A DNA stretch of 64,000 nt from Amia ocellicauda (Eukaryota; Chordata; Actinopteri; Amiiformes; Amiidae): positions 20,808,501-20,872,500 of the forward strand of contig NC_089866.1 of assembly GCF_036373705.1 (NCBI RefSeq), read 5' to 3'. Below the pieces are notes generated by a model, which saw nothing but the letters and a program-made list of their open reading frames with translations, was not told where the DNA came from and made no database searches. Numbering within the stretch: position 1 is the first letter of the stretch; every line of letters begins with the position of its first letter. Shown here piece by piece: positions 36,424-48,400 of the stretch. Position numbers and translations under genes: made by a program.

Positions 36424-38990
36424 TATATATATCATGTTCATAATTCTGTCATTTGAATCTGACTTGAAAATGCAAATTAGTAGATTTGTAGGTTTTTTTG
36501 TACCCTTTATTTGGCACAATTGTTTATTTTTGCCCCTTTCATTGTAGCAGTGCAGTTTCCCTATCCAATCTCAACATTTGTATTTGGTAAAGTACCAGCG
36601 TGGAAAGTCGAGGCTGAGCTACTCCTCGTGCTCTGTTTGGCTTGCTGCAGTTAATACTGTGCTGAGCATTTGTAAAAAAACAAAAAATGTACAGAAACCA
36701 CTTTAAACTTTAAGTCACAGAACTTTGGCAACCATAAATGAAGGCATTGCAACAGACACCACTGCACTAAAGGCCAAAAAGTGGGGAAAAAACAAACAAA
36801 AATCAAACCTTTTCTATAATGTGAAAAATAACCGTTCTGAAATTTGACTAAACCATACTGATTGTGTATCTAGGACTTCCACCTCAGTTGCTTTGGGTTG
36901 AGCTATGGGAACTGAACAAGTGTGCAGATTTTCGTTCTCATTAATAAATAGTTTTAGATTAACGGGACAATACAAATTAACACAAATTACTGACCTACAT
37001 GGCAGTTTTCCATTGGATAGAAGCAAACACAGAAAGCTGCTAAGAAGTTCTAGGATTGTTATGTAAAACTGAGAAGTGGATTGGAATCTAGATTGAACTC
37101 AGGCCTAGTGGTTCTCCGACTGATGGGGCATGTGGTTTAAAGTGTAGTCATTAAATTAGTTTATGTCCCTAGCAACCCCCCACCCACCCCCGGATTTATT
37201 TCTGGTTTCCTTGTTTTAATAAAGGCACAGTTTCCTAAAGGCATATATTCCACATGCATGTCTGTTGTCCAATATTCACTAATAGATTGTTTTCTCTCCC
37301 TAGTCAGCCGAGGGGGGTGTCTGAGATGCATGTCCACAATAGAAAGGTAGTCCTCTGAGTTTGCAGAGATGAAGTTCCACTTCCTGTTTCTGAAAAGTGC
37401 TGGTGAAGACATGAGTGCTGGTCTTCCAATGTAGGTAGGTGAGACACTTAAGTCCAGTTTGTGCTTTCCCCTTCAGACCTGTTCCACAGTGTCACAGTGC
37501 AACTCCTAGAAACTAATTCTTAGGCATTCTAACTCTGTACAATCAATGTACTTCTTCATTTTGAAATCTTGCAGCCCAGGACAAAACACTAGACATCTGG
37601 AAAAAAAGTCACTTCACAGTCCTTTTGGCTGCAAAGAAAGAGCTCAGTATATCCATTGATGGGATAAAAGAACAGGGCAGAGATACAGACCTTCTTTGTG
37701 GCATTCATTTAATCCTATATCCTAAGTCTATAATTGAGCCCAAGGTACTTAAAAACCAAATACTGTACTCGCACATCCCATACTGCCTAATGCCCACTGC
37801 ACTTTGTAATGCTTTGAAATGTTTATGTAAACTGTAAGTCACCCTGTTTAAGGGGATGTGCTAAGAAATAAATAATACACATGGATGGTCAATTAGTCAC
37901 TTTAAAGTGTCAGAGACCAATAACAACTGATTAGTATTCCTTCGTTGAATAATTAAACACTTCAGTCGGCTCTTTGGGATTACTGGTCTTATTGTATCAG
38001 TACCCTTTTGGATCTTGGTGAAATTAACTTTGCCACTGCTATCTACTTGCCTGCAATCTCTCTCCTTACATTGTACACCCATGTACAACTTTGCTCCCAC
38101 TTACTCCACACTCTTTGTAAGCAACTTCCACGTTCCATCACAACATTTTTGTTTTCCTCCTTTCTCTCGCTCTGGCTCTGATCCCCTCCCAGTCCCGTTT
38201 CAGCTTCACTTGCCTGTCAATCTTACTTACATGATTGTTTGATATTAAGACCAGTGCACCTTATGCTGAACAATAAGAGTAAACTGGAGAATGCAGAACT
38301 GAGCCACTGCCCCTTTTCTTTTTTATTATACATTATTTATTTTTGCTTATTTGAAAAGCTTCCTCTCCCAGCGGTTCTGCAGCCAGGTCTGTATACTCTG
38401 CACTACTCTCTGTCCCCCAAACCTCATCAGCTTGTCCTTAGACACAGCTCTTCCCCAGCACTGATGCTATTTTACTGCAGGTGGTGGGCAGCTGTGTGAG
38501 GTGCCAGTGACTTTAATCCAGGCAAACTAATTTGCAACATGTCCCTGTTTACAGTTTCAGAACACTCACAAGTGTCCTTACGGTCTAAAGTAACACCAAC
38601 CATATCCCAACAGGTGGGATGTTAACTTGAGCTGCATTTTTGTAATCCATGCACACATTGGCACGAAAGAAGCCATACTGGTGAATGAGAAACAAACAAA
38701 CAAAAAAAGACTGCCCAGATGTGGTGCAGCTGTTCAAAATGAATCAGAAGCTAGCAAGCATTTTCCAACTGGCTGTTAATACTGTGGAGTGTGGTAAAGG
38801 TTGGGGTTTGGATGCCCTCTGTTGGGACTTGTTCTTCCTGTTAGCTTGCTCTTTATGCGGTTCTTTTTCAGTTTGTTTTAATGCCATCTCTTCTCCTTAC
38901 GGTGCATGTGAGGGTTTTGTATCCCAGCGTTTGTTTATGAGCCCGGCAGTGCGCAGCAGCGTGTGTATGTGTGCATGGGGGGTGTTGTCC
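35800..38990. other. SNRNP35-RILPL1 tail-to-tail spacer
   Basis: Contains the SNRNP35 poly(A) signal at its left edge and the probable RILPL1 3' UTR at its right. In between: an A-run at 36398-36422, a SINE tail at 37801-37880, and otherwise AT-rich sequence with no supportable exon on either strand. Confidence 0.55.
37801..37880 (+). repeat. SINE 3' tail fragment
   Basis: The segment 'ctgtaagtcaccctgtttaa' followed by 'gtgctaagaaataaataata' is the 3' tail of the SINE family seen at 9540-9745. The head is not recognisable. Confidence 0.5.
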
Positions 38991-38995
38991 GCGGT

Positions 38996-39388
38996 TCAGA
39001 GGTGCTGTAGGGCCTCCTGTGCCTGTTCTGTGTACACATCTTCTTTGCTCGCCCAGCCACCCAGCATCTCCTCGAATCGCACGTTTCTCTGGGAGTTGCG
39101 TTTCTTGTCTCGGGAGAAGAAGCTAAACCTGAAATGAAAGGGGAAGTAGAAACGTTACACCAACTGCACGCCATTGTCACTTCATTTATTCATTCAGGGT
39201 TCATTGGTAAATTTCATTTTAGAGTTAAAGGGGCTATAAGCAAAAAGTAAATTGGTTTAATTTAATAATAATAATAATATAAATGTCTAGAACTCAACAA
39301 ACGAACAAAATCAGAAACCAGGAAATCTACAAAAAGCTTGAAAATCACCTATATATTTTTAGGTTCTGCAACCAATTAGCTTTTTATG

Positions 39389-39444
<56 letters not shown>

Positions 39445-42400
39445 AAATAAGTGAAATATTATATCCAGAACATGGGCACTGCAGTGTCAGTGTGCAGGGC
39501 AGTCTCTCAAGCTGTCAATTTAACACTGCATTAAAGCAGACATTACAAGTTTGCATTAAAACAGTCTACAGCAGTGTTAGGTTCTTCAATACCTTTATGA
39601 ATATGGGTTATTAATCTGCTTGTTTCAGTTCAACAAAAGGGGAAGGGGAGAGAAGATTTACAATGACGTACAAATGCAGATTTTCAGCAACCAATTCCCT
39701 CCACACCATCACATCTCAGTCACTCATAGCTTTTCATTGTGTTCATGCACATATCCATCCCAGGTTAAAGTGATCAGTGAAGACTACAATACATTATTAA
39801 AATAGACAAGATTCAGGGATTTACTTTATTTCACATGGTCAATTATTAGATAAAGAAATAGACAGACAGGATGACTCAAACAGGTGTAGGAAGATTCATT
39901 ATAACCCCCATCTGCTTCCTTTTAACGATTAACACATCGTCTAGCATTCTTAAAAAGTGCTTCAAACTGGAGCAAAAAACATATTAGTACTGTGTTAGTT
40001 GCACCGAATTAAGGGTTAATTAAATGTACAGAGGAACACCAATGGGATGTGCTGATTAAAGGTGAATTTGGAATCGCCAAGGGTGGGGGTGAAAGAAATG
40101 AATGATGGGATATTCTGACTGGCTGATTCCACACTGCACGTCCTGTAGAAAGCACACAGATCCCACAATCAGCCAATCAGAATAAGAGTCAGTCCGGTGT
40201 GAATATTCATGCAGAAAGTGTGCAGGGCTCATATTAAAGACAGCAAAGAAACAGGAATAAGATGCAAATGTAAATAAAAAGGGTGGAAAGAACCAAATAA
40301 TCGTACAAGGGAAACAAGTCTTCTGATTGGCTGTAATGTGGGATCATCTGGAATCAATCCAGCTGCCACCATCGGCATTATGGCTGTAAAGATCCTGCTC
40401 AGAGAAGCACAGACATGGAGAAATGAACAGCTGACACACAGTAAGAGAGACAACACACATGGACACTTCCGCACAGAACTGCAGAGTCCAGAGAGACTGC
40501 AGCCAGGTATCCTCCAACAGAGATACGGAGGTACACTACGGAGTGCAGTCTGTGTGAGCAGTACGAGATGTAAAACATCATGCTGACTAATTCATAAACA
40601 ATTAGGTAATACATTCAGAGGTTTGTAAAGTGGAAGTGAACATGTAATGCATGCATACAGTATCTTTATGTGAATGCCAAATGTTCTACTCTTCTTCAGG
40701 TAGGCTGGAATTTCAGCAGAGTTTCAATCTCTTACCAACACCACCCTCCCCCATGCTCAGAACAGTAGGTGAGTCTTATGATGGGTACTGTGAGAAGTTG
40801 CCATCAGTTCTGCATTGACAGGGGTCAGGCTGATCCACACTCTGATAAGTGGGATGTTAAGGGACACCTCTCTAAATTAACTTCATGAACACTATTTTAA
40901 TCTCAAGCAACTTAAGCAACTATATAAGTATGCTAAGTAATCAAGTAATATATACCTAGTCTAGCAAGGACTAGAGCCATGACCCAACGAAGACAGACAC
41001 GTATGCCGTGCAGACAATTAAAATCCCACGATTTGTGACAACAGGTAAAAAAAAAAAAAAAAAGTAAATAAATATGAATAGAGCATTGTTTGAGCAAGAA
41101 GTGCATTTGGGTTTAAAATGTACTTAGTTTATGATCATGCTTTCTAATCATAGTAAAACCCATCCTCTTTGTTTGCATAAAGACCATTTATAGGGAACAA
41201 ACACTCATACCATTTTAACGACTGTAGAACAAAGCTGTGATGATCTGTCTTTTCTCTTGTAAAGTGTTAGTCCAGCACTAACCTGTTATATTAAATGCCA
41301 GCATCCCCAAGATACCAAAATTCAGCAAGAAGCCTACAATTTATGCATCTTGGCACACTACATACTAATCAAATTGTTTAGTTGATAAATACATTAATAT
41401 TTTAGTTTTAGAGTACAAAAAATATTTTCATTAGGGTGTTCAATCATTAACTGTGGTTGATGTAGAAACATACCTTGGGGTATACATTTTCAATATTTGG
41501 CATAGTAACAGAATGAGGAATAGGCACTGCAATGGATATGCAGGCTCACAGGCAAGAAGGAGCTCTAGAATTGATGAAGATGATGTTGGAAAGAGTGTTT
41601 CACCAACAATTTACATACAGCCACACTCACAAGCCACAGACAAAGGGAAATGTATCACACTGAAACTCTTAAGCTGTGCAAAAGACAATAAAAACGTCAT
41701 GGCCTGGTAATTAAGCTCGGAGATCATTTATCAGGTTTCTTTCCAATATGCAATGTGTCTGCCTTATCTCCAGTGATGTATTTTAGCCACAATGCATAAA
41801 ATTAAGCATGCTTCATCCGAGAGGACGGTGTGAGACCCTGGAGCCAGTGCCAAGCAACCGAGCATTAAATTATAGAGCAGCGTTTTATTAATCTCTGCTG
41901 AAAAGTCTGTTCTATTATTTCCTCAGCCATTTTTTTTTTTTTTACTGACTGGAGCAGCAGCAGACTGGGAGTAAAGTTGCCATTCATTTATCTTGGCTGC
42001 CATCTACTTTTCTGCTCAGCTGTGATTACATTGTGTATCTTATGTGTTATGTGATGTCCCAGATGTGTATTTGTGCAATGTGGGAACATCAAAAAAAGAT
42101 CCACGTTCTGCTGCAGGATGTACTGTCAGCCTATAGAGGGAAACTGGATAGCTTACCTCTCTCGTGGGTGCAGAGGGGTTCATTTTGAAATAAAATGAAG
42201 TTTCTGACAGCAGAAGCTTTAGTATTAAGGCATCAGTGATATGCCCAATGGATGCAATCCATCTGGGATAAGTAACAACTTTACAGGGACTAATAATATA
42301 ATCAGAGCATTTCACACAAACATAATTGGTCCATCACCAGCTGAGGGAATCTCCTCCAGTCTTGAGCTTGGTTAGTGACTGATTATTGTAAAGGGTACCA

Positions 42401-45400
42401 TTACTGCCTCTATGTTTTCAGATAATTTGGACAGGCAGCAATGTGGGATTTATGGTGAGGGCCTGCATATGCACCAACACAACACACCTGGTCACAAGGC
42501 TGGGACTGTGAAATACTGTGAATAGTTCTCTCTTGGCATTTATGTGTTCTCCCAGTATACAATTGTATTTATACATAGACATGTTCTGAGATTTGCCAGG
42601 CACCAAAAACTCTGACACTGTCACCTAGCCATGTAAGAAAAGCATGTGTGTGCATCAGCTTGGCGTCTATGGTGTACGTACTCCGCTGTGTGCACCTGTG
42701 GCTCTCTGACGGAGGGTGGGGGGTCAGAGCTCATGCACTGTGGAAGTCATCGCATGCAATTTTATGTGAGCTGCACAACCCAGAAGGACTGGCACAGGGT
42801 TTTCGCAAGCACTGAAGACCATTGCTTACTTTTACCTGCAATAACATCACAACGTAGAGAAGGCAGACAGACCATGAAGTAAAAATTAGCAAATTACTGT
42901 GATTAACTTGGCACTCAGCACTAAGGGGAAAGAGAAGAAGGGAGGACATTTCATTGAGTCACAGATAGGCTTGAAACCCTCCCACACCCTCCCAACCCCT
43001 CCCCCACCCCTCACCAGCACACCTCCCCGCTAAAGCTCGGCATGACGAAACAGGGGTTGTGAAAGAGTTTCATTAGAAAGGCTTCAGAAACCACAGTGGA
43101 GTTATCTGGCACACAGTATGATACATTTGCATGACTAGTTGAGGATATTAGCAGAAAACGAAGTGAGCCAAGGTCAGGGGAGGCCAGGCTTGCATTACTT
43201 TACATTGTATAAGTGGTTCCTTTCCATTCCCACACACACACACACATATCCAAACACTTCTCTTGGTGTTCATCTAATAGCTATTTACTGATGTAAGCAA
43301 CACATTGCTTTCCAAATATATTTACTTTCAGCCCCAGTAATCTAGTAATTTATTCATTTTATCTGGCACATAATAGATAATTAGGCTGATAGTGCTCATA
43401 GCCATTCCCCCGAACAACACTAGTGATGCATTAAAAACACAGCTTAAACCTGAACTGTAACAGCACTTTAGGAGAGCAGTTAGTAAGTTGAGTATGGGTT
43501 TAAATGGTAAGCCTTTTAGAAGAGCAGAAGTCAGAAAGGTAATAAAACCTTAGTTGCTAACTGCTAACCAACATTCAACTTGGCTCAATAACCCAGCAGC
43601 AGGGGAGAGCTGAAGACAAACGAACAGGTGTCCATTGAAATGTGTGCATCCTCTCACACTGCCAGCCCATAGCGCAAACAGGGATAAGGCTTCAGGCAAA
43701 GGACTGACAACTCTGACAGCACTGCAGTCAGAAACAAGGCTCACTGCTGGGTGGCAAGGCAAGGATGCCCTGGCCTACCTCAAGCCCACCCAGGCTCCAT
43801 GATACCTGCACAATTGTGTACAACATCTTGGGGAGTCAGCTAAAGACAAAGCCTCATTTCAAACAGGCCTTCTCTTGACTGCAGTTGGGCTCTAGTGGCC
43901 ACCGTTTCCAGAGTGTGACGGCCCCAGTGCTGGTGGTGTCAGTTGCTGTATGTGGTGTCAGTGGAGCAATAGGGCTGTTTGGGTGAGATCAGGGCCACAG
44001 CCCCTTGGTACTTACAGGCGTTTGATCCCTGACTCAGGCTGGGTGGCCGGTCTGGGCTGCAGGTTGGGGGAAGGGGACGGAGCTGAGGGGTTGCCCTCTT
44101 CCTCAATTTCCTCACTGTTTTGAAGGACACAAACAAGAGTTAAAAAAAAATAAAAAAAATCTTGAAGGCATTAGGACAGAAACACACTGTACACAAAGTG
44201 ACATGAGCCTCTCCCCCTAAGGGTACCTTTTATAATAGGCTAACTCTTCCTGCAACATAAAGACTTTCGCCTTGAGCTCATTCCTCTCGTGCAGGACGTC
44301 CCGCAGTTCTTGCAGGGTGAAGCGTGGGCGGTTGGGATCCGTCAGGTCAAGTGTTGCCCTCTCTGTCGCCAGGTCCTCCTCGCACACCGGCTCCTGCAGA
44401 CAAGCCAGGCAGGGGTTTTTAATTAGGACCTTTCCCAGCCAGAGTCCTGACATCGCATGGAAAAGGTAAGGGTGTTCCAATTGACTGCCATTCCAAATAT
44501 CCAAACCAGTCCCCATTGAAAATGACACACACCGCAATCAAAAAAAGTCATTATATATTAGTGATAGAGCACACTCGCTCTCTTGGGATGAAATGTATGC
44601 CACCTCTTTGCCTTAAATTGGCCCCAGACAGAAAAAACACATAATAGGAATTATAATACCTAAACTAATCTTTGAATACAGTGTTGTGTATATCAATGGC
44701 TTTCTTTAAAAGGTAGCTTTTCTGTATTTCATAGACATTACTGATGCAAAAATTCCCACTGGATTTACCTCAGGACCGAAATAATCCCTGACCTAGCTGT
44801 TCCAACATTCAAATCCACTGTCCCCCTTGCTTGTTAAGGCACAGCGCCACAGCGCCAATCATGGCTATTAGGAAATGAGTTCTCGCTGGGTTGCGATTAT
44901 GAGATGCTGGCCTAGGGGTTTTATCTGGCTCAGTGAAGTGTGAAACTCAACAGGAACTAGGGAAATAGAGGGAGGGGTCTCTGGGAGAATTTGACTGTGA
45001 TGATATTCAAAAAGTTTGAAATAAACATTAGGTATCGTAGACAGTAAGACAGAGTACAGAAGCTAGCACCACAATGATGTTGATGTCCAGGGTTTTGCAC
45101 ATCTACACTGTATGGTTTGAAGGTGAAAATGAACTAAACTACACAAGAAACCTTTTAGAATTAGCATACTGTAGAGACCTTAAAACACTTGTTTACACTA
45201 TGGTAGAAAACTTTTTTTAATTTAAGCACTTTTTTCCTTTACACCTTAGTCTTTCTTTCTTTTCTCAGAAGTAGAAAAGTCTAATGGGAGAAAAAAAAAA
45301 AAAAACACCCTAATGCTTTTAACTGGACCCATGTGACTAGCCACAACGGAGTTAAAGAAGCAGGTCTGGGGAAACTGATATCTTAATGGGTAACATGACT

Positions 45401-48400
45401 TAATTTCAGCATAGTGAGGGGTAGACCATTCATGACACGTCAAACTCTGAAATTAGTATCCTTCAGAAGCAGGCCAGAAATTCAAGCGGCAGACATGCTA
45501 ATCCAACAGAACACCACATCTTAACAAATAGCCACACACACAGGCACATCAGCAATGCATTTTATATATATTTTTAAATCCATTCAAGTTCAGTTATTTG
45601 CAGGAATAACCACTGAGCATTATTGGGTTAGAATCAAATTATACACCACCCATGAAAGCAGACAGTGGGGTTACCCATATCACTGCCTCTTCCTCCTCCT
45701 CCTGCTGCTGCTGCTGCTCATCAGCATCATCATTGTCATCCTCCTCATCCTCATTTTCCACCTCCACAATCCGAGGGAACAGGGATAGCCGCTGAACTGG
45801 CTCAAAGCGCTCGATCTGGAATTTCCCAAAATGACACAGGAACTGAGGTGCCCTGCAGACACAGCAATCTGCACGGGGCGCTGGGAGCTGCTGCTCGGAC
45901 AGTAATGATTATACACCAGTGAAGCTCTGTAACTGGGCTTTCAGTAAAGACACTCTTTAGGGCTGCCTTCTGTGTTTCACTGCAATGCTGATTCTTCAAG
46001 CTCTGGCTACTGATGGTTCTGTATACACCCAAATACCAGCCTGCAAATGTATCCACAGCCTTGAGGAAGTTGACTTAGGGAGGAAATGTATGCGTACACG
46101 CAGAAGTTTTCCACACAAACAAAATGAAAAGTACAGAATTGTATGATAATCAGTACAACAGCATTGACAGCAAAAACAAATAAATGTTCACTTGTATTTC
46201 AAAACATAGCATGTTCGCATTTACTGATTCCCCAGCAATCAGTATTTGATTAAAGATACAGAGATGACTATGTATATTTTTGAAAATGTAGGTGCCACCG
46301 TTTCAGTAGAGCGAAGCAATTCCCTTTAAACACAGGGAGACGGTCATGGGAGACTATGAATAGTAATTACCCACCCACAGATTAACCATTTGCGTATCTG
46401 GACTTTTATGGTTATGGGTGTTGCAGTCTACCTTCTTTTCCTGTGTTTTATCTACCGTTAGGTAATCATTATACAGTGTTACATATAGAGTTTTTGTTTT
46501 AATCAACAGATTACTGTCAACAGGTTACAATAATAAACAAAACCTTTAAATGGGTGCAATGTATCAGACTAAGGGCATAAACAACACTTTCGTGAAGAAT
46601 ATATTTGCTTTAAACTTTCCATGTTAGAAATCTACAATACTTCCACATACAATAGCAGGATATTTACACAAGTTCAGTCTTTGCCGTTCTTTCAGGAGAT
46701 TACCTGGCTCGCCCTGCATTTAGGACACCGATCTGAAGATGGTGTGCGCACATTCTGTTCATGGCAGATGTATACTGACTGAGGCTGTGAGAGCACATTA
46801 AGATTTGATCACATATTCGGTTTTCAGGGCTGACTCAAACCCCCTTGACTCACTCTGACTAAAGGAGAATGAGATCGTGAATCACCAAATACAGGAATTT
46901 CAACCATCACACTATTACCATTTCCTCTCTCTCTCTCTGTGATTGCATTTCTACACATTTGTCCTCCGCAACTCTGATCATCTTATTCAATTTGAATACA
47001 AGACTACTGCGTTTCTCAACCCTGAATGTAAAATAAATGCTTTTTACCGAATTAAAATAAAATAAAATAAAAAAACATTAGGGGTTACCTACAAACTCAT
47101 TCAAGACGACAATCCTTTTATATATAGCGCTTTCACAGATAAAGAGTCATACTTAAATCTCTAAATGTCATCATCTCAAATCATTATCTTTGTCTTTTTC
47201 TGACTGCAAAGCTTCAGTGGGTTTTCCCAGTGAAGACCAACACGGTTTCCCTCTGCATTTTCCCCCTATGCATTTTCAAATGTTGTACTATCTATCCAGC
47301 ATTCCTGAAATGAATCTCATCTGAGAATAATGTTGGTCTCCGATAATCTTCGTCTCCTTGATCTTTATCAGAAATCAACCAATCAATATTTTGTCACATT
47401 TTAATTGGTCCGATTTATTCGGATTCCTGAAAGACAAACCCTTCCTCGAAGTGTATGTATACCTGCACAATTACACTTGATTTAGATGGCTGGCACTTAC
47501 AAGGCCATTTCTTAAACTGACCCTGGAATAGCAGGATGCTGTGTTCTGTGGCACAGTTCTGCATTCAGAAGGCCCGTTCTAGAACCCAGAACTCAGAGTG
47601 GGGAGGGCGCTGCGTTTCATTTACCTTGGGTTCCTGTCCATTCTGGCTGAACTCTCCCTGCAGCCGGTCCCTCAGCTTGCCGATTTCCTGCCTCAGGCTG
47701 CCCAGCTCCTGCTCGCGGGTCTGAGCGAAGGCCTCCAGCTCCACCTTCTGCTCGATCAGAGCCTTGCCCTGTGCCTCCACCACCGTGATCTTGTGTCGCA
47801 AGTCATGGTTGATCTTCATTAACCGGTTCTGCTGCTGCTGCAACTGAAAACCAGTGACACTGTGGGCTTACTTGCATGATCTCCAACAGCAACAGCTCTG
47901 CTCTGATCTGACTAAATAGTGGCTTTTGGAGTCAATTAGCACCGACATAAAGAGCAGAGAAGTGTTTTGTCATAGGGGTCATTCTTAAAACCACTCCACT
48001 GGATGCTCGCTATCTATTTGTTGTAGCACTGCAAATTGTATGCGTGTGATGTGAGCAGGGAGAGCCCTTACTGCCTCAATGTCCTCGTTCTTCAGTGTCA
48101 GTTCACGGTCCTTCGCTCGGATCTCGTCCCGCTGCTTGTCCACCACCTCCTTCAGCTTCTTCATCACCTGCCTCTCCCGCTCTGACATGCCTGCCCAGGG
48201 AGAGCACCACTCATTAGTCATAAGCCAACGTGGAACAGTGTAGAGCCTGCATGGGCCTGACACTGGGCTGGGCTTGTTTTTCAGTTCAGAGACATTCATG
48301 CACTAAAGGTAGCGGTAAATCGGGCAAGCACTTGGACTCTCCTTTGGTCTTTTCATTCTTTTAAACAGTAAGGGTTTTAAATTAAGTATAGAATTGTATA

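Noticed and set aside
38685-39137. 150-codon plus-strand frame
   Set aside because: Opposite the RILPL1 last exon, whose minus-strand reading matches the family C-terminus.
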